A DNA stretch of 64,000 nt from positions 124,001 to 188,000 of the forward strand of contig NZ_JAPQNS010000001.1 in NCBI RefSeq assembly GCF_028867935.1. Direction: 5' to 3'. Under the pieces are notes generated by a model. That model was not told where the DNA came from, ran no database searches, and worked only from the letters and a program-made list of their open reading frames with translations. A program made the translations under genes and the position numbers. Origin of the DNA: Flavobacterium sp. SUN052. Lineage in GTDB: Bacteria > Bacteroidota > Bacteroidia > Flavobacteriales > Flavobacteriaceae. Positions 1-8,446 of the stretch are shown here, piece by piece; position 1 is the stretch's first letter; the number at the start of each line of letters is the position of its first letter.

Positions 1-941
1 TGAGCAGCGAAAAACGTGATATATGGTACATTTACTTGTACGCCATCATTGCCGGTCTGATCAACCTATCGCTCCCACTGGGTATTCAGGCTGTGTTCAA
101 CTTTGTATCCAGCGGCACTGTTTTTAACTCTGTTTATCTGTTGATAGCTCTGGTAATCATTGGGGTTATTCTGGGTGGGTTATTACAGATTGGGCAAATA
201 TCGCTGGTGGAAGTGCTTCAGCAACGCATTTTTGCGAAGGCTGCCTTTGAGTTCACTTACCGCCTGCCCCGCATTCGTCCCGAAGCGCTGCGGCCCTATT
301 ATCCACCCGAGTTGATGAACCGTTTTTTCGACATTGTCAGTGTGCAGAAATCCCTGCCTAAAGTTTTGATCGACATTACGGCCGCTGGTATTCAGGTACT
401 TTTAGGAATTATTTTGCTGTCGTTTTACCATCCCGTTTTTATCGTTTTTGGTTTGCTTACCGTGGTCATGCTTTGGTTTGTAAGCTGGATTTATGGTAAG
501 AGGGGCGTGGAAACGAGCTTGTCTGAGTCAAAGTATAAGTACAAAGTAGCCGCCTGGCTCGAAGACCTGGCCCGCGATTTGACTGCGTACCGGCGCGAAG
601 CCGACTCGCTCGAAGCTATCGACAAAATGGATGATCTAGTGGCCAATTACCTCAAATACCGCAACGACCATTACCGGGTCTTGAAACGGTTCTTTTACAA
701 TGCCGTCGCGTTCAAGGCCATCATTACGGGTAGTTTGCTCATTGTTGGAACCGCCCTGGTGGTAGAACGGCAAATGACGCTGGGGCAATTTGTGGCGGCT
801 GAGCTGGTCATTGTATTGATTACGAGCGCGGTAGAGAAACTGATTATGAGCATCGACGTCATTTTTGATCTGTTGACTGCTGTTGAGAAGCTGGGTAGCG
901 TCACCGACCTGCCCTTAGAAACCGATACAACCCATGCTTAA
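1..941 (+). CDS. ABC exporter membrane domain protein without ATPase domain (5' end outside window)
   Basis: The reading frame is open from base 3, so the gene starts upstream of the window. The visible part is hydrophobic with several membrane segments and resembles the transmembrane domain of type I secretion (HlyB-like) ABC exporters. It ends at the TGA at 939-941, right after the membrane domain. No Walker A, LSGGQ or Walker B motif follows in any frame, so the ATPase half is missing or is encoded by an upstream gene outside the window. The stop overlaps the start of the HlyD gene by 8 bases, and a TolC gene follows, so the three probably form one export operon that moves a substrate from cytoplasm to outside. 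The cargo is unknown. Assignment to the exporter class is fairly secure; the mechanism of energising is not. Confidence 0.75.
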   Translation, partial: SSEKRDIWYIYLYAIIAGLINLSLPLGIQAVFNFVSSGTVFNSVYLLIALVIIGVILGGLLQIGQISLVEVLQQRIFAKAAFEFTYRLPRIRPEALRPYYPPELMNRFFDIVSVQKSLPKVLIDITAAGIQVLLGIILLSFYHPVFIVFGLLTVVMLWFVSWIYGKRGVETSLSESKYKYKVAAWLEDLARDLTAYRREADSLEAIDKMDDLVANYLKYRNDHYRVLKRFFYNAVAFKAIITGSLLIVGTALVVERQMTLGQFVAAELVIVLITSAVEKLIMSIDVIFDLLTAVEKLGSVTDLPLETDTTHA

Positions 942-2283
942 TCTTTCGAATCAACGAGTCGACGAGCAGCTCTGGAACCATTACCCCCTCCGAACCCTTC
1001 GGACACTGCCCGATTTGAAGGCATCCCGCCGATTGGGTCGGTTAATGATTGGTCTGCTCGTGGGGGTTATTGTGGTACTCTTTATGCCCTGGCAGCAAAA
1101 TATAACCGGCGAAGGGAGCCTGACAGCTATGAGTCCAAGAGATCGGCCCCAAACGCTGCAAAACGCTATTCCGGGCCGGATTGAGCGTTGGAATGTGGCC
1201 GAGGGAGATCTGGTGAAAAAAGGGGATACACTGCTGGTGATATCCGAAATCAAAGATGAGTACTTTGACCCAAACCTGCCCCAACGGCTGGACGAACAAT
1301 TAGCCGCCAAACGGGGCAGCAGGAACGCCACCGACTCGAAAATTGCTGCTCTGGATGGGCAAATGGCAGCCCTCCGCGCAGGCTTGAACGTTAAACTGGC
1401 CTCCGCCCGGAACAAGGTGAAACAGAGCCGATTCAAGGTAATCAGCGATAGCACCGACCTGATTGCGGTGCAGAATTTTTTCCAGACTGCCCGCGTCCGG
1501 CTTGATCGGTATGAGGAGGCTTACCGAAATGGGCTGATTTCGCTGACTGATCTGGAAACCCGGCGGCTCAAATTTGCGGAAGATAGGGCCAAGCTCGTAG
1601 CGCAGGAAAACAAACTGAACGGGGCTCGCCAGGAACTGGTGAATGCTACCCTTGATCTGAGTGAGATTCAGGCCGACTATTCTGAAAAATTAGCTAAGGC
1701 GCTATCCGATCAAAGTTCAGCCGTGTCGTATCGGGCTGAAGCAACTGGTGAAATCTCCAAGCTTCAAAACAAAATCAGCAGCGTCGATGTACGGCAGGGA
1801 TTGTATGTGATTCGAGCTCCGCAGGATGGCTACGTAGTGAAAGCCCTTAAAGCCGGTATTGGCGAAACCATCAAAGAGGGTGAATCTATAGCGACGCTGC
1901 AACCGGCAAAACCGGCTCTGGCAGTAGAAATGTATGTACGGGCGATGGATGTACCGCTTATTACCCCCGGCCGGAAAGTCCGAATCGAGTTTGATGGCTG
2001 GCCTGCGGTGCAGTTTTCGGGCTGGCCAACCGTGGCTGTCGGTACATTTGGGGGCCAAGTGGCTGTGGTAGACGCAGTGAGCAGCACCACGGGTAAATAC
2101 CGCCTGCTGGTGCGCCCCGACAAAGACGACCAACCCTGGCCTTCTCAGCTTCGGCAGGGCTCCGGTGTATACGGGTGGGTTATGCTCGACGATGTACCAA
2201 TCTGGTACGAACTCTGGCGTCAGCTGAATGGCTTCCCGCCTAGTTTAAAACAGGAACCTAAAGAGGAAGGAGTTAAGAAATGA
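934..2283 (+). CDS. HlyD-family membrane fusion (periplasmic adaptor) protein
   Basis: This 449-residue protein is the adaptor that links an inner-membrane exporter to an outer-membrane channel. It has a short cytoplasmic N-terminus, one membrane segment at about residues 34-53, a first lipoyl half-motif near 70-100 (VAEGDLVKKGDTLL), a long charged helical hairpin at about 110-280, and the second lipoyl half near 290-320 (APQDGYVVKALKAGIGETI), then a beta-barrel region. This is the usual HlyD order and length. The start overlaps the preceding exporter gene by 8 bases and the stop overlaps the TolC gene as ATGA, pointing to translational coupling of all three. Confidence 0.88.
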   Translation: MLNLSNQRVDEQLWNHYPLRTLRTLPDLKASRRLGRLMIGLLVGVIVVLFMPWQQNITGEGSLTAMSPRDRPQTLQNAIPGRIERWNVAEGDLVKKGDTLLVISEIKDEYFDPNLPQRLDEQLAAKRGSRNATDSKIAALDGQMAALRAGLNVKLASARNKVKQSRFKVISDSTDLIAVQNFFQTARVRLDRYEEAYRNGLISLTDLETRRLKFAEDRAKLVAQENKLNGARQELVNATLDLSEIQADYSEKLAKALSDQSSAVSYRAEATGEISKLQNKISSVDVRQGLYVIRAPQDGYVVKALKAGIGETIKEGESIATLQPAKPALAVEMYVRAMDVPLITPGRKVRIEFDGWPAVQFSGWPTVAVGTFGGQVAVVDAVSSTTGKYRLLVRPDKDDQPWPSQLRQGSGVYGWVMLDDVPIWYELWRQLNGFPPSLKQEPKEEGVKK

Positions 2284-3752
2284 GAAATTTTGCTTTAATC
2301 AGTTTTCTCTTGCTTACCCTGTCAGTCGGTGCCCAACCGGATCGCCGGACTGCCCCAACCGATACAACCGGAACGCCGGCCGCCCGGGTGTTTGCATTTT
2401 CAGATATGGCCGATCTGGTTGCAGCCAACCATCCGTTAGTGCGGCTGGCCAACTCGCTGCCCGATGCGGCCCGGCAAGAGGTATTACAAGCCCGCGGGTT
2501 TTTCGATCCAAAACTAACGTCGGGCTACGACCTTAAGCAGTTTGGTGATGCTTCGAAAGCTAGTTCGTTGTACTATAATAAGTGGGCCAATGAACTTAAA
2601 GTGCCTGTGTGGCTCGGTGGTGCCGATTTGAAGATGACCTACGACCGGTTTACGGGGGCTAAAGTGAATCCAGAATCGCAAACGCCGGAGACCGGCTTGC
2701 TGGGCGTGGGGGTGAGTGTACCCATTGGGCAAGGCTTGCTTATTGACAGTCGGCGAGCCACTGTCCGGCAAGCGCAGTTGCTTCCGTCACTGGCTAATGC
2801 CGAGCGGGTGAAGCAGATCAATAAGGTTTGGCTCAGTGCGGCCAAAGACTACTGGAACTGGTATCTGACGCATCGGCAGGTGAACCTGTTGAGCGAGGGT
2901 TTTCAACTGGCCGACACACGTTTTCAGGCGGTAAAACAGCGGGTTGCGCTGGGCGACGCAGCCGCCATCGACTCGGTCGAAGCGCACATTACGGCTCAAG
3001 ACCGGCAAGTGCAGTTGGAGCAGGCCATTGTAGCCTTGCAAAACGCCCGGCAAATTGTCTCAACTTACCTCTGGAATGAGTTGGGCCAACCGGTAGAATT
3101 GCCTGCGCGGGCGGTGCCACAACTCGCTTTGGAAGGTCTGGTCGATGAGTCTTTGTATCTACAGTTGAGCCAACGGGCGGCCGAGAACCATCCAGAACTG
3201 CTGTCTCTCGATTTAAAGATCAGGCAGCAGGTTATTGAAGAGCAGTTTCGGCGGGCCATGCTTCAACCCCAGTTGAGCGTGTCGGGTCAGTTGCTGAGTC
3301 AGGCTTCAATGCCGACTCAGGAAGCCCGCCAACAGTACGGGTTTGGCTGGAATAACTACAAAGTTGGCGTTGATTTTTCGCTGCCTTTGTTTCTGCGCAA
3401 GGAACGGGGCAAACTAAAACAGGTACAGATCAAAACCCAGCAACTCCGTTTCGACCGTACGCAGACCAACCGCGATGTGCTGAATGGTGTCTCAGTAGCT
3501 TACAACGACATTAGAGCCCTTGACCGGCAACTTATTGTACAGGATGCAGCCGTCCAGAATCAACAACGCTTACTTCGGGCTGAGCAGCAAAAATTTGAGT
3601 TAGGCGAGAGTTCGTTGTTTTTGGTAAACACCCGCGAAACCAAGTTAATAGACATGCGCATTAAGTTGGAAGAGCTTCGGAGCAAATACCAGAAAGCAGT
3701 AGCAGAGTTGTATTATGCGGCAGGTAGCAGGCAGGGCACAGAAGGGGACTGA
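2280..3752 (+). CDS. TolC-family outer membrane efflux protein
   Basis: This 490-residue protein has a signal peptide (about residues 1-19, ending SVGAQ) followed by the repeated alpha-helical organisation of TolC-type channels, with long Gln/Arg/Ala-rich helices at about 150-280 and 330-480. It would form the outer-membrane exit duct for the ABC/HlyD complex encoded just upstream. The ATG overlaps the HlyD stop codon (ATGA at 2280-2283). The stop at 3750-3752 abuts the stop codon of the opposite-strand glycosyltransferase with no base between them, so the convergent transcripts must overlap. Confidence 0.87.
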   Translation: MRNFALISFLLLTLSVGAQPDRRTAPTDTTGTPAARVFAFSDMADLVAANHPLVRLANSLPDAARQEVLQARGFFDPKLTSGYDLKQFGDASKASSLYYNKWANELKVPVWLGGADLKMTYDRFTGAKVNPESQTPETGLLGVGVSVPIGQGLLIDSRRATVRQAQLLPSLANAERVKQINKVWLSAAKDYWNWYLTHRQVNLLSEGFQLADTRFQAVKQRVALGDAAAIDSVEAHITAQDRQVQLEQAIVALQNARQIVSTYLWNELGQPVELPARAVPQLALEGLVDESLYLQLSQRAAENHPELLSLDLKIRQQVIEEQFRRAMLQPQLSVSGQLLSQASMPTQEARQQYGFGWNNYKVGVDFSLPLFLRKERGKLKQVQIKTQQLRFDRTQTNRDVLNGVSVAYNDIRALDRQLIVQDAAVQNQQRLLRAEQQKFELGESSLFLVNTRETKLIDMRIKLEELRSKYQKAVAELYYAAGSRQGTEGD

Positions 3753-4748
3753 TCAGACGTTTTTCCGGCGTAGTTCCTTTACTTCAAAATCGAATGAAAG
3801 GTCATTCATGCACTTGAAATGGTGCAGCGGACAACGATCATATCCAATTTTGGAGCAGGGACGGCAGGATAAACCCTTGTTTTCTAACACCACGTAAGGT
3901 GTTTTGTATGGATACATGCCGAATAGGGGCGTTGTATTGCCCCAAATGGAATACACTTTTTTCTTGAGGGCAGCGGCAATGTGCATCAGTCCGGTATCGT
4001 GGCTGAATACAACCCGCGACTGTTGCAGTAGCGAAGCCGACTGGTTGAGATTGTATTTGCCGCAGGCATTATAGATCAGTTTTGATCCTAGCGCCTGTTC
4101 AATGGCATCGCCAACGGCCATATCTTCTTTGCCGCCCAACAACACAATCGGATAGTCGATACGCAGGCATAGCTCAATCATGCGCGGCAGGGGCAGCTTT
4201 TTGGTGGTATGTTGTCCCCCAATGGCATAGGCTACGTAGTTGGGGCGGTGCGATGCCGGTAGCCACTCCATTTCGACCTGATCGCGGTAGGGAATAAAGT
4301 AGTCAAGGCCACGTTCATCGTTGATGATCCCGAATGAACGGAGCGTTTCCATATATCGGTCCACAATATGAATCGGGGGCATGGAGTTGATTTTCCAGCG
4401 GGTCAGAAGCCACTTCTGGCTGTTCAGTTTATCGAAGCTGTACGAACGTATCCGGGGGTTGCTAATCGCGAGCCGAGCCTTGATAATTGACGTTCGAAGG
4501 TTGTTGTGCAGATCAATAACATAATCGTATTTCTCTGCTCGAAGTTGCCGGATCAGGCTGTTCAGCGAATCTTCCAGAAAATAACTTCGATCAATGTACG
4601 GATTGTTATCTACCAGGCCCTGAAACGCTTTTTTTGTGCAAAAATGCACCTCTGCATCGGGCATCTGCTGTTTAAGGCAGCGCACGACGGGAGTTGTCAG
4701 CACGATGTCGCCGATAGACGAAAAACGAAGAATCAGGAACTTAGGCAT
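3753..4748 (-). CDS. Glycosyltransferase family 9 (heptosyltransferase-like) protein
   Basis: This 331-residue protein belongs to the ADP-heptose:LPS heptosyltransferase fold (GT9, GT-B). It begins MPKFLILRFSSIGDIVLTTP, the typical N-terminal strand and loop, and carries the C-terminal donor-site signature HDTGLMHIAAALKK near residue 250, followed by a Cys-containing tail. It would add a sugar during assembly of surface polysaccharide or lipid A core, at the cytoplasmic face. A longer frame to 4832 exists, but the start at 4748 is preferred because the family begins there and a perfect TATCTTTG -7 element sits at 4756-4763, only seven bases upstream, so a message starting from it would be nearly leaderless. 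Confidence 0.88.
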   Translation of the reverse strand: MPKFLILRFSSIGDIVLTTPVVRCLKQQMPDAEVHFCTKKAFQGLVDNNPYIDRSYFLEDSLNSLIRQLRAEKYDYVIDLHNNLRTSIIKARLAISNPRIRSYSFDKLNSQKWLLTRWKINSMPPIHIVDRYMETLRSFGIINDERGLDYFIPYRDQVEMEWLPASHRPNYVAYAIGGQHTTKKLPLPRMIELCLRIDYPIVLLGGKEDMAVGDAIEQALGSKLIYNACGKYNLNQSASLLQQSRVVFSHDTGLMHIAAALKKKVYSIWGNTTPLFGMYPYKTPYVVLENKGLSCRPCSKIGYDRCPLHHFKCMNDLSFDFEVKELRRKNV

Positions 4749-4755
4749 TGCACAA

Positions 4756-4763
4756 CAAAGATA
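4756..4763 (-). promoter_or_regulatory. -7 promoter element of the GT9 gene
   Basis: On the minus strand the octamer reads TATCTTTG, a full match to the Bacteroidota TAnnTTTG -7 consensus. It lies seven bases before the ATG at 4748, so the transcript would start at or next to the start codon. No clear -33 TTG-type box is seen at the usual spacing. Confidence 0.6.
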
Positions 4764-4772
4764 CAACGTGAG

Positions 4773-4834
4773 GAATAAAGGTAGAATGGGTAAATACCGC
4801 AAATGGTTTAACAAATTACCTTTATTACCCATTC
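4773..4834. repeat. Intergenic imperfect inverted repeat with GGGTAA/TTACCC cores
   Basis: GAATGGGTAA at 4784-4793 is matched by its complement TTACCCATTC at 4825-4834, and AATAAAGGTA at 4773-4782 by TACCTTTATT at 4817-4826. The two pairs are permuted rather than nested, so they suggest alternative pairings rather than one hairpin. The stretch lies between the DUF4249 stop and the GT9 start and could act as terminator or be a member of a dispersed repeat family (compare 42900-42947 and 52055-52112). Confidence 0.45.
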
Positions 4835-4847
4835 TTCCCCTGGCAAC

Positions 4848-5909
4848 TCAATATTTCCAGAATCGTGGAGCGTTTTGAGTTCTATACGCACTCTCTACAC
4901 AATTAGCGCAGGCAGCAGGTGGGGGCAAACCAATGGGTTGCTGGATTATGTTGGGCGTTTCGGAGGTAGTGCTCCGATCGACGAAGATAGCCTTCACTGA
5001 TACGCCCGACGCTCCGAAGAAGCCAAATGCCGGTTCATCCTCCCGGTTGGTGCAGGTGATGTTGCCTTTGAGCTGAACCGGAGTGGCATCAAAAATGCCC
5101 CCGTTGTTCTGGGTTAGCTGCGCTACTGTGTTCCAATATTGATAACCTTCGGCAGTGAGCGACTGCTGTTCAACCTCCACATAGTACCGATCGGTGCTGG
5201 TGAAGGGGACCCTCATAATGGGTTGGCGGCTAATCTTGTTGCCATTGATCCGCGAATCTGACGCGACATTATTGCAGGAGTAGCAGCGGATAATATCCCA
5301 GCAGGTCTGGCAGCAATAAGACCCGTAGGTTACCGTGTTGCCACGCGTTGTAACATCGTTAGTGCGGCAAAAAACCAGGGGTTCGTAGTGCGTCCAGCTC
5401 CAGCGGTAATAATTGCCTGGTGTGGCCGGGTCGCGGGTATCGGCAAACAGATCAAAGCCTTTGTCAAAGCCCAGGGTACCCGTAATTGGTTTCTGGCTAT
5501 ACTGATAATAAATGGTGTCGATGGGGGATACCGTATTCAGTTGCTGAGGTGTCGATTTGAACTGACGACCATCGGATGTTTGGACAAACAGGGTGTAATT
5601 CTGGCCCGTTACTCCTTTCCAGGTAGCATCAACGGGTTGGTATATACCTACTGATGATTCTTTATAATCAACTCGTTTATTGGCACCATCAACAATGTAC
5701 ACGGTAGCTTTGGTAGCAAAGTAATTAAGCGCGCCAAGGGTATAATCGGCCGTAAGCGAAAGGGTCACGAGGCTGCGGCCGGGCTGGTCCGTCACCAGGC
5801 CATCAACAATAAGCTTCTGCTCCAGCTTGAGCGTGTCGGGGTTGTAAGGCGTTACGCAGGATAACGCAAACAACAATCCGGAAATAAATAGGTAGGGGAG
5901 GAGCTTCAT
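4848..5909 (-). CDS. DUF4249 lipoprotein, partner of the adjacent TonB receptor
   Basis: This 353-residue protein starts with a lipoprotein signal (lipobox LFALSC, Cys at about residue 18) and continues with the CVTPYNPD..KLIVDGLVTDQPG opening typical of DUF4249 proteins of Bacteroidota. A cluster of cysteines lies near residues 190-215. DUF4249 genes are regularly found directly after TonB-dependent receptor genes; here only two bases separate it from the receptor stop, on the same strand. It is likely an outer-membrane surface lipoprotein that helps the receptor capture or process its ligand, but the family's function is not established. Confidence 0.82.
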   Translation of the reverse strand: MKLLPYLFISGLLFALSCVTPYNPDTLKLEQKLIVDGLVTDQPGRSLVTLSLTADYTLGALNYFATKATVYIVDGANKRVDYKESSVGIYQPVDATWKGVTGQNYTLFVQTSDGRQFKSTPQQLNTVSPIDTIYYQYSQKPITGTLGFDKGFDLFADTRDPATPGNYYRWSWTHYEPLVFCRTNDVTTRGNTVTYGSYCCQTCWDIIRCYSCNNVASDSRINGNKISRQPIMRVPFTSTDRYYVEVEQQSLTAEGYQYWNTVAQLTQNNGGIFDATPVQLKGNITCTNREDEPAFGFFGASGVSVKAIFVDRSTTSETPNIIQQPIGLPPPAACANCVESAYRTQNAPRFWKY

Positions 5910-5911
5910 TA

Positions 5912-8347
5912 TTAAAACTTGAAATTATACGTCAGCGACGGAATTGCCGAACCAAAAATTGACAGCTTGTACGCATTGCTTGGTGAGTTTGACCGCAGCT
6001 TGTAGAAAACAGAGAAGGCGTTTTTGCGGGCGTACAGGTTGTAGACCGAGAACACCCAGCTGTACCAGAACTTGCCTGGCTTATCGGGGTTTTTATCCCA
6101 GGTCAGCGATGCATCCAGGCGGTGATAATCGGGGATGCGTTGTTGGTTCCGGTCTAAATAAATGGGAACCAGCACGCCGTTCACCCTGGCTTTGGCATAC
6201 GGGGCTGTAACGGGCCTGCCGGTGCTATACGTAAAGTTGAACGATGCACTGAAGGCTAGGGTGGGCCGGTAAATAGCCACTATATTTACCTGATGCGGTT
6301 TGTCGAAGTTAGCCGGAAACCATTTCCCATTGTTGACCTGCTCGCCGACATACGGGCCGTTGATTAGCAACAAACTTCGTGAGTACGCATAGCTGGCCCA
6401 GCCGGTCAGAAATCCTTTGTTTCGCTTAATCATCAACTCAGCTCCGTACGCTTTGCCGTCGCCTTGCAGGAGTTCCGTTTCGGGAGTGGGATTTAGCAGA
6501 ATTTTAGCCCCATCGCGATAGTCGATAGCATCCTGAATTCGTCGGTAATAAACCTCGCCCGACACCTCGAAGGTGTTGTTATTAAAGTTCTGAAAATACC
6601 CGGCCGAAAACTGATCGCCGATTTGTGGCCTGATGTTGGCGTCGCTCAGTTTCCAGCGCGACGTTGGCAGGGCCGACTGATTATTCGTGATCAGTTGCAG
6701 AAACTGCTGCATTCGGGTGTACGACACCTTCACGGAGCGGTCTGCCTGTGGTGCCCAACGTAGGGCAAGGCGCGGCTCCAGACCTCCGTATGATTTGGCT
6801 ACTGCCCCGGCTCCAAAAATAGCCTCCCCAATGGCATTGTCGGGTAGACGAGGGCCCTCGGGGTTGTAGGTTTGAACGGTACTTGGCCCAAGGTTGAAAA
6901 ATTGAACGTACCGAAGGCCACCAATTACCGAGAATTTTTCGGTCAAACTGTATTCGTCTTCGCCGTAAATAGCAGCTTCAACAGCTTGTTCTGTCGGTAG
7001 GGTGAGCGGCAACTGATTGGAAACAGGACCGGGCGTAAGCGTGTTGGGCGAAAGGCTATGATGAGTAGCACTGACTCCAACAGCCAGCCGGTGCTTCTCC
7101 ATCCGATAATCCCCCTCAACCCGGCCAATGGTTGTCTGTAATGACGATTGTAACCGGAACGCATTGCCGGGATCGGGTGATGCCAAAGCTGCCTGATACC
7201 GCGCCGATACGCCGGTGGTGGTTATGCTAAATTTGTCAGAAAAGGCGTGGTTCCACTTTACCGATGCATTGGTTGTCTGGTAATCAAAATCGGTTCGTGA
7301 AGAGCGAACATCAATTGAAATAAGCGAATCCGCCGGAAATTGAATCTTGTCGTTGCTGGCATAGGCCGATACCCAAACCGTGTTTTTCTCGTTGGGCAGA
7401 TACTTCACTTTGGCCGTCAGGTCGTAGAAGGTTGCTTTGGTGTCGCGAACGTTGGATGGCCCTAGTTTGAACAGAAAGCTGTTAGCCGAAAAGCGGGCGT
7501 CAGCCAGAAAACTCAGTTTAGCCGGACCTTTTTTAGGGCGACCAATCGGGCCATCGATACCCAACCGGCTTGAAACCAGGCCAATGCCTCCGCTAACAGT
7601 CAGTTTTTCGGTTTCAGGCTCTTTGGAGCGCACATCCAGAATAGACGAGATTCGACCGCCATATCGGGCAGGAATGCTCCCTTTTTGCAACGTTACATCG
7701 CGAACAGCATCTGGATTGAACACGGAGAAAAAGCCCATCAAGTGCGAGGAATTATAGATCGGCGCATCGTCGAGCATCACCAGATTCTGATCGACACTAC
7801 CCCCACGCACGTTGATACCCGTTGCTCCTTCCCCCACTGTTGTTACGCCAGGAAGCAACAATAAACTCCGCACCACATCGACCTCACCCATGAATGCAGG
7901 CATCCGTTTGATACTCCGAATGGTCAACTGATTTACCCCCATCTCCACCTTTTTTACGTTGCGGTCGGCGGCTTCGGTCTTCACCGTTACTTCATCTAGG
8001 AGCTTGGTATCAACATCAAGTGTAACCGTATTACCCAGCTGACTGGGTGGGAGCGTAATGGACTGTACCTGCTTAATATAGCCTACTGACGTGTAGAGAA
8101 CGTTGTATTTTCCAGCGGGCAGCGATAGAATATAATACCCATCACGGTCGGTAGTAACCCCCTTTCGGAGTTCCTGCACAAACACGGTCACGCCCGACAG
8201 GGGGTTATTGGTTTTCGATTCGCGCACGTATCCGGCGAGGGCGTGGGTCGTCTGCGCCTGGGCATAGTGCGACCTACCAGCAAGCAATAGAAATGATAGA
8301 CCGAATAGAACTAGCAATCGTCGGTATATGGACGAAGAAATGGGCAT
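5912..8347 (-). CDS. TonB-dependent outer membrane receptor with carboxypeptidase-regulatory N-domain
   Basis: This 811-residue protein has a signal peptide (about 1-31, ending YAQAQ), a carboxypeptidase D regulatory-like beta-sandwich at about 35-115 (LAGYVRESKTNNPLSGVTV), a plug domain at about 130-240 with the phrases NVRGGSVDQNLVMLDDAPIYN and ARYGGRISSILDVRSKE, and a C-terminal beta-barrel ending in phenylalanine (YNFKF). It transports an unknown ligand across the outer membrane using TonB/ExbBD energy. It is the first gene of a two-gene operon with the DUF4249 lipoprotein. The ligand cannot be inferred from sequence; there is no SusD partner. Confidence 0.88.
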   Translation of the reverse strand: MPISSSIYRRLLVLFGLSFLLLAGRSHYAQAQTTHALAGYVRESKTNNPLSGVTVFVQELRKGVTTDRDGYYILSLPAGKYNVLYTSVGYIKQVQSITLPPSQLGNTVTLDVDTKLLDEVTVKTEAADRNVKKVEMGVNQLTIRSIKRMPAFMGEVDVVRSLLLLPGVTTVGEGATGINVRGGSVDQNLVMLDDAPIYNSSHLMGFFSVFNPDAVRDVTLQKGSIPARYGGRISSILDVRSKEPETEKLTVSGGIGLVSSRLGIDGPIGRPKKGPAKLSFLADARFSANSFLFKLGPSNVRDTKATFYDLTAKVKYLPNEKNTVWVSAYASNDKIQFPADSLISIDVRSSRTDFDYQTTNASVKWNHAFSDKFSITTTGVSARYQAALASPDPGNAFRLQSSLQTTIGRVEGDYRMEKHRLAVGVSATHHSLSPNTLTPGPVSNQLPLTLPTEQAVEAAIYGEDEYSLTEKFSVIGGLRYVQFFNLGPSTVQTYNPEGPRLPDNAIGEAIFGAGAVAKSYGGLEPRLALRWAPQADRSVKVSYTRMQQFLQLITNNQSALPTSRWKLSDANIRPQIGDQFSAGYFQNFNNNTFEVSGEVYYRRIQDAIDYRDGAKILLNPTPETELLQGDGKAYGAELMIKRNKGFLTGWASYAYSRSLLLINGPYVGEQVNNGKWFPANFDKPHQVNIVAIYRPTLAFSASFNFTYSTGRPVTAPYAKARVNGVLVPIYLDRNQQRIPDYHRLDASLTWDKNPDKPGKFWYSWVFSVYNLYARKNAFSVFYKLRSNSPSNAYKLSIFGSAIPSLTYNFKF

Positions 8348-8446
8348 AAAGGACAGTGGGTTTCAGACGCTTTGTAAGAAAAGGGATTTGGAATGTAGTT
8401 TACTCAGTTTGAGAAGGATAGACAGAATAGTTTTTCGATGGCTCGT

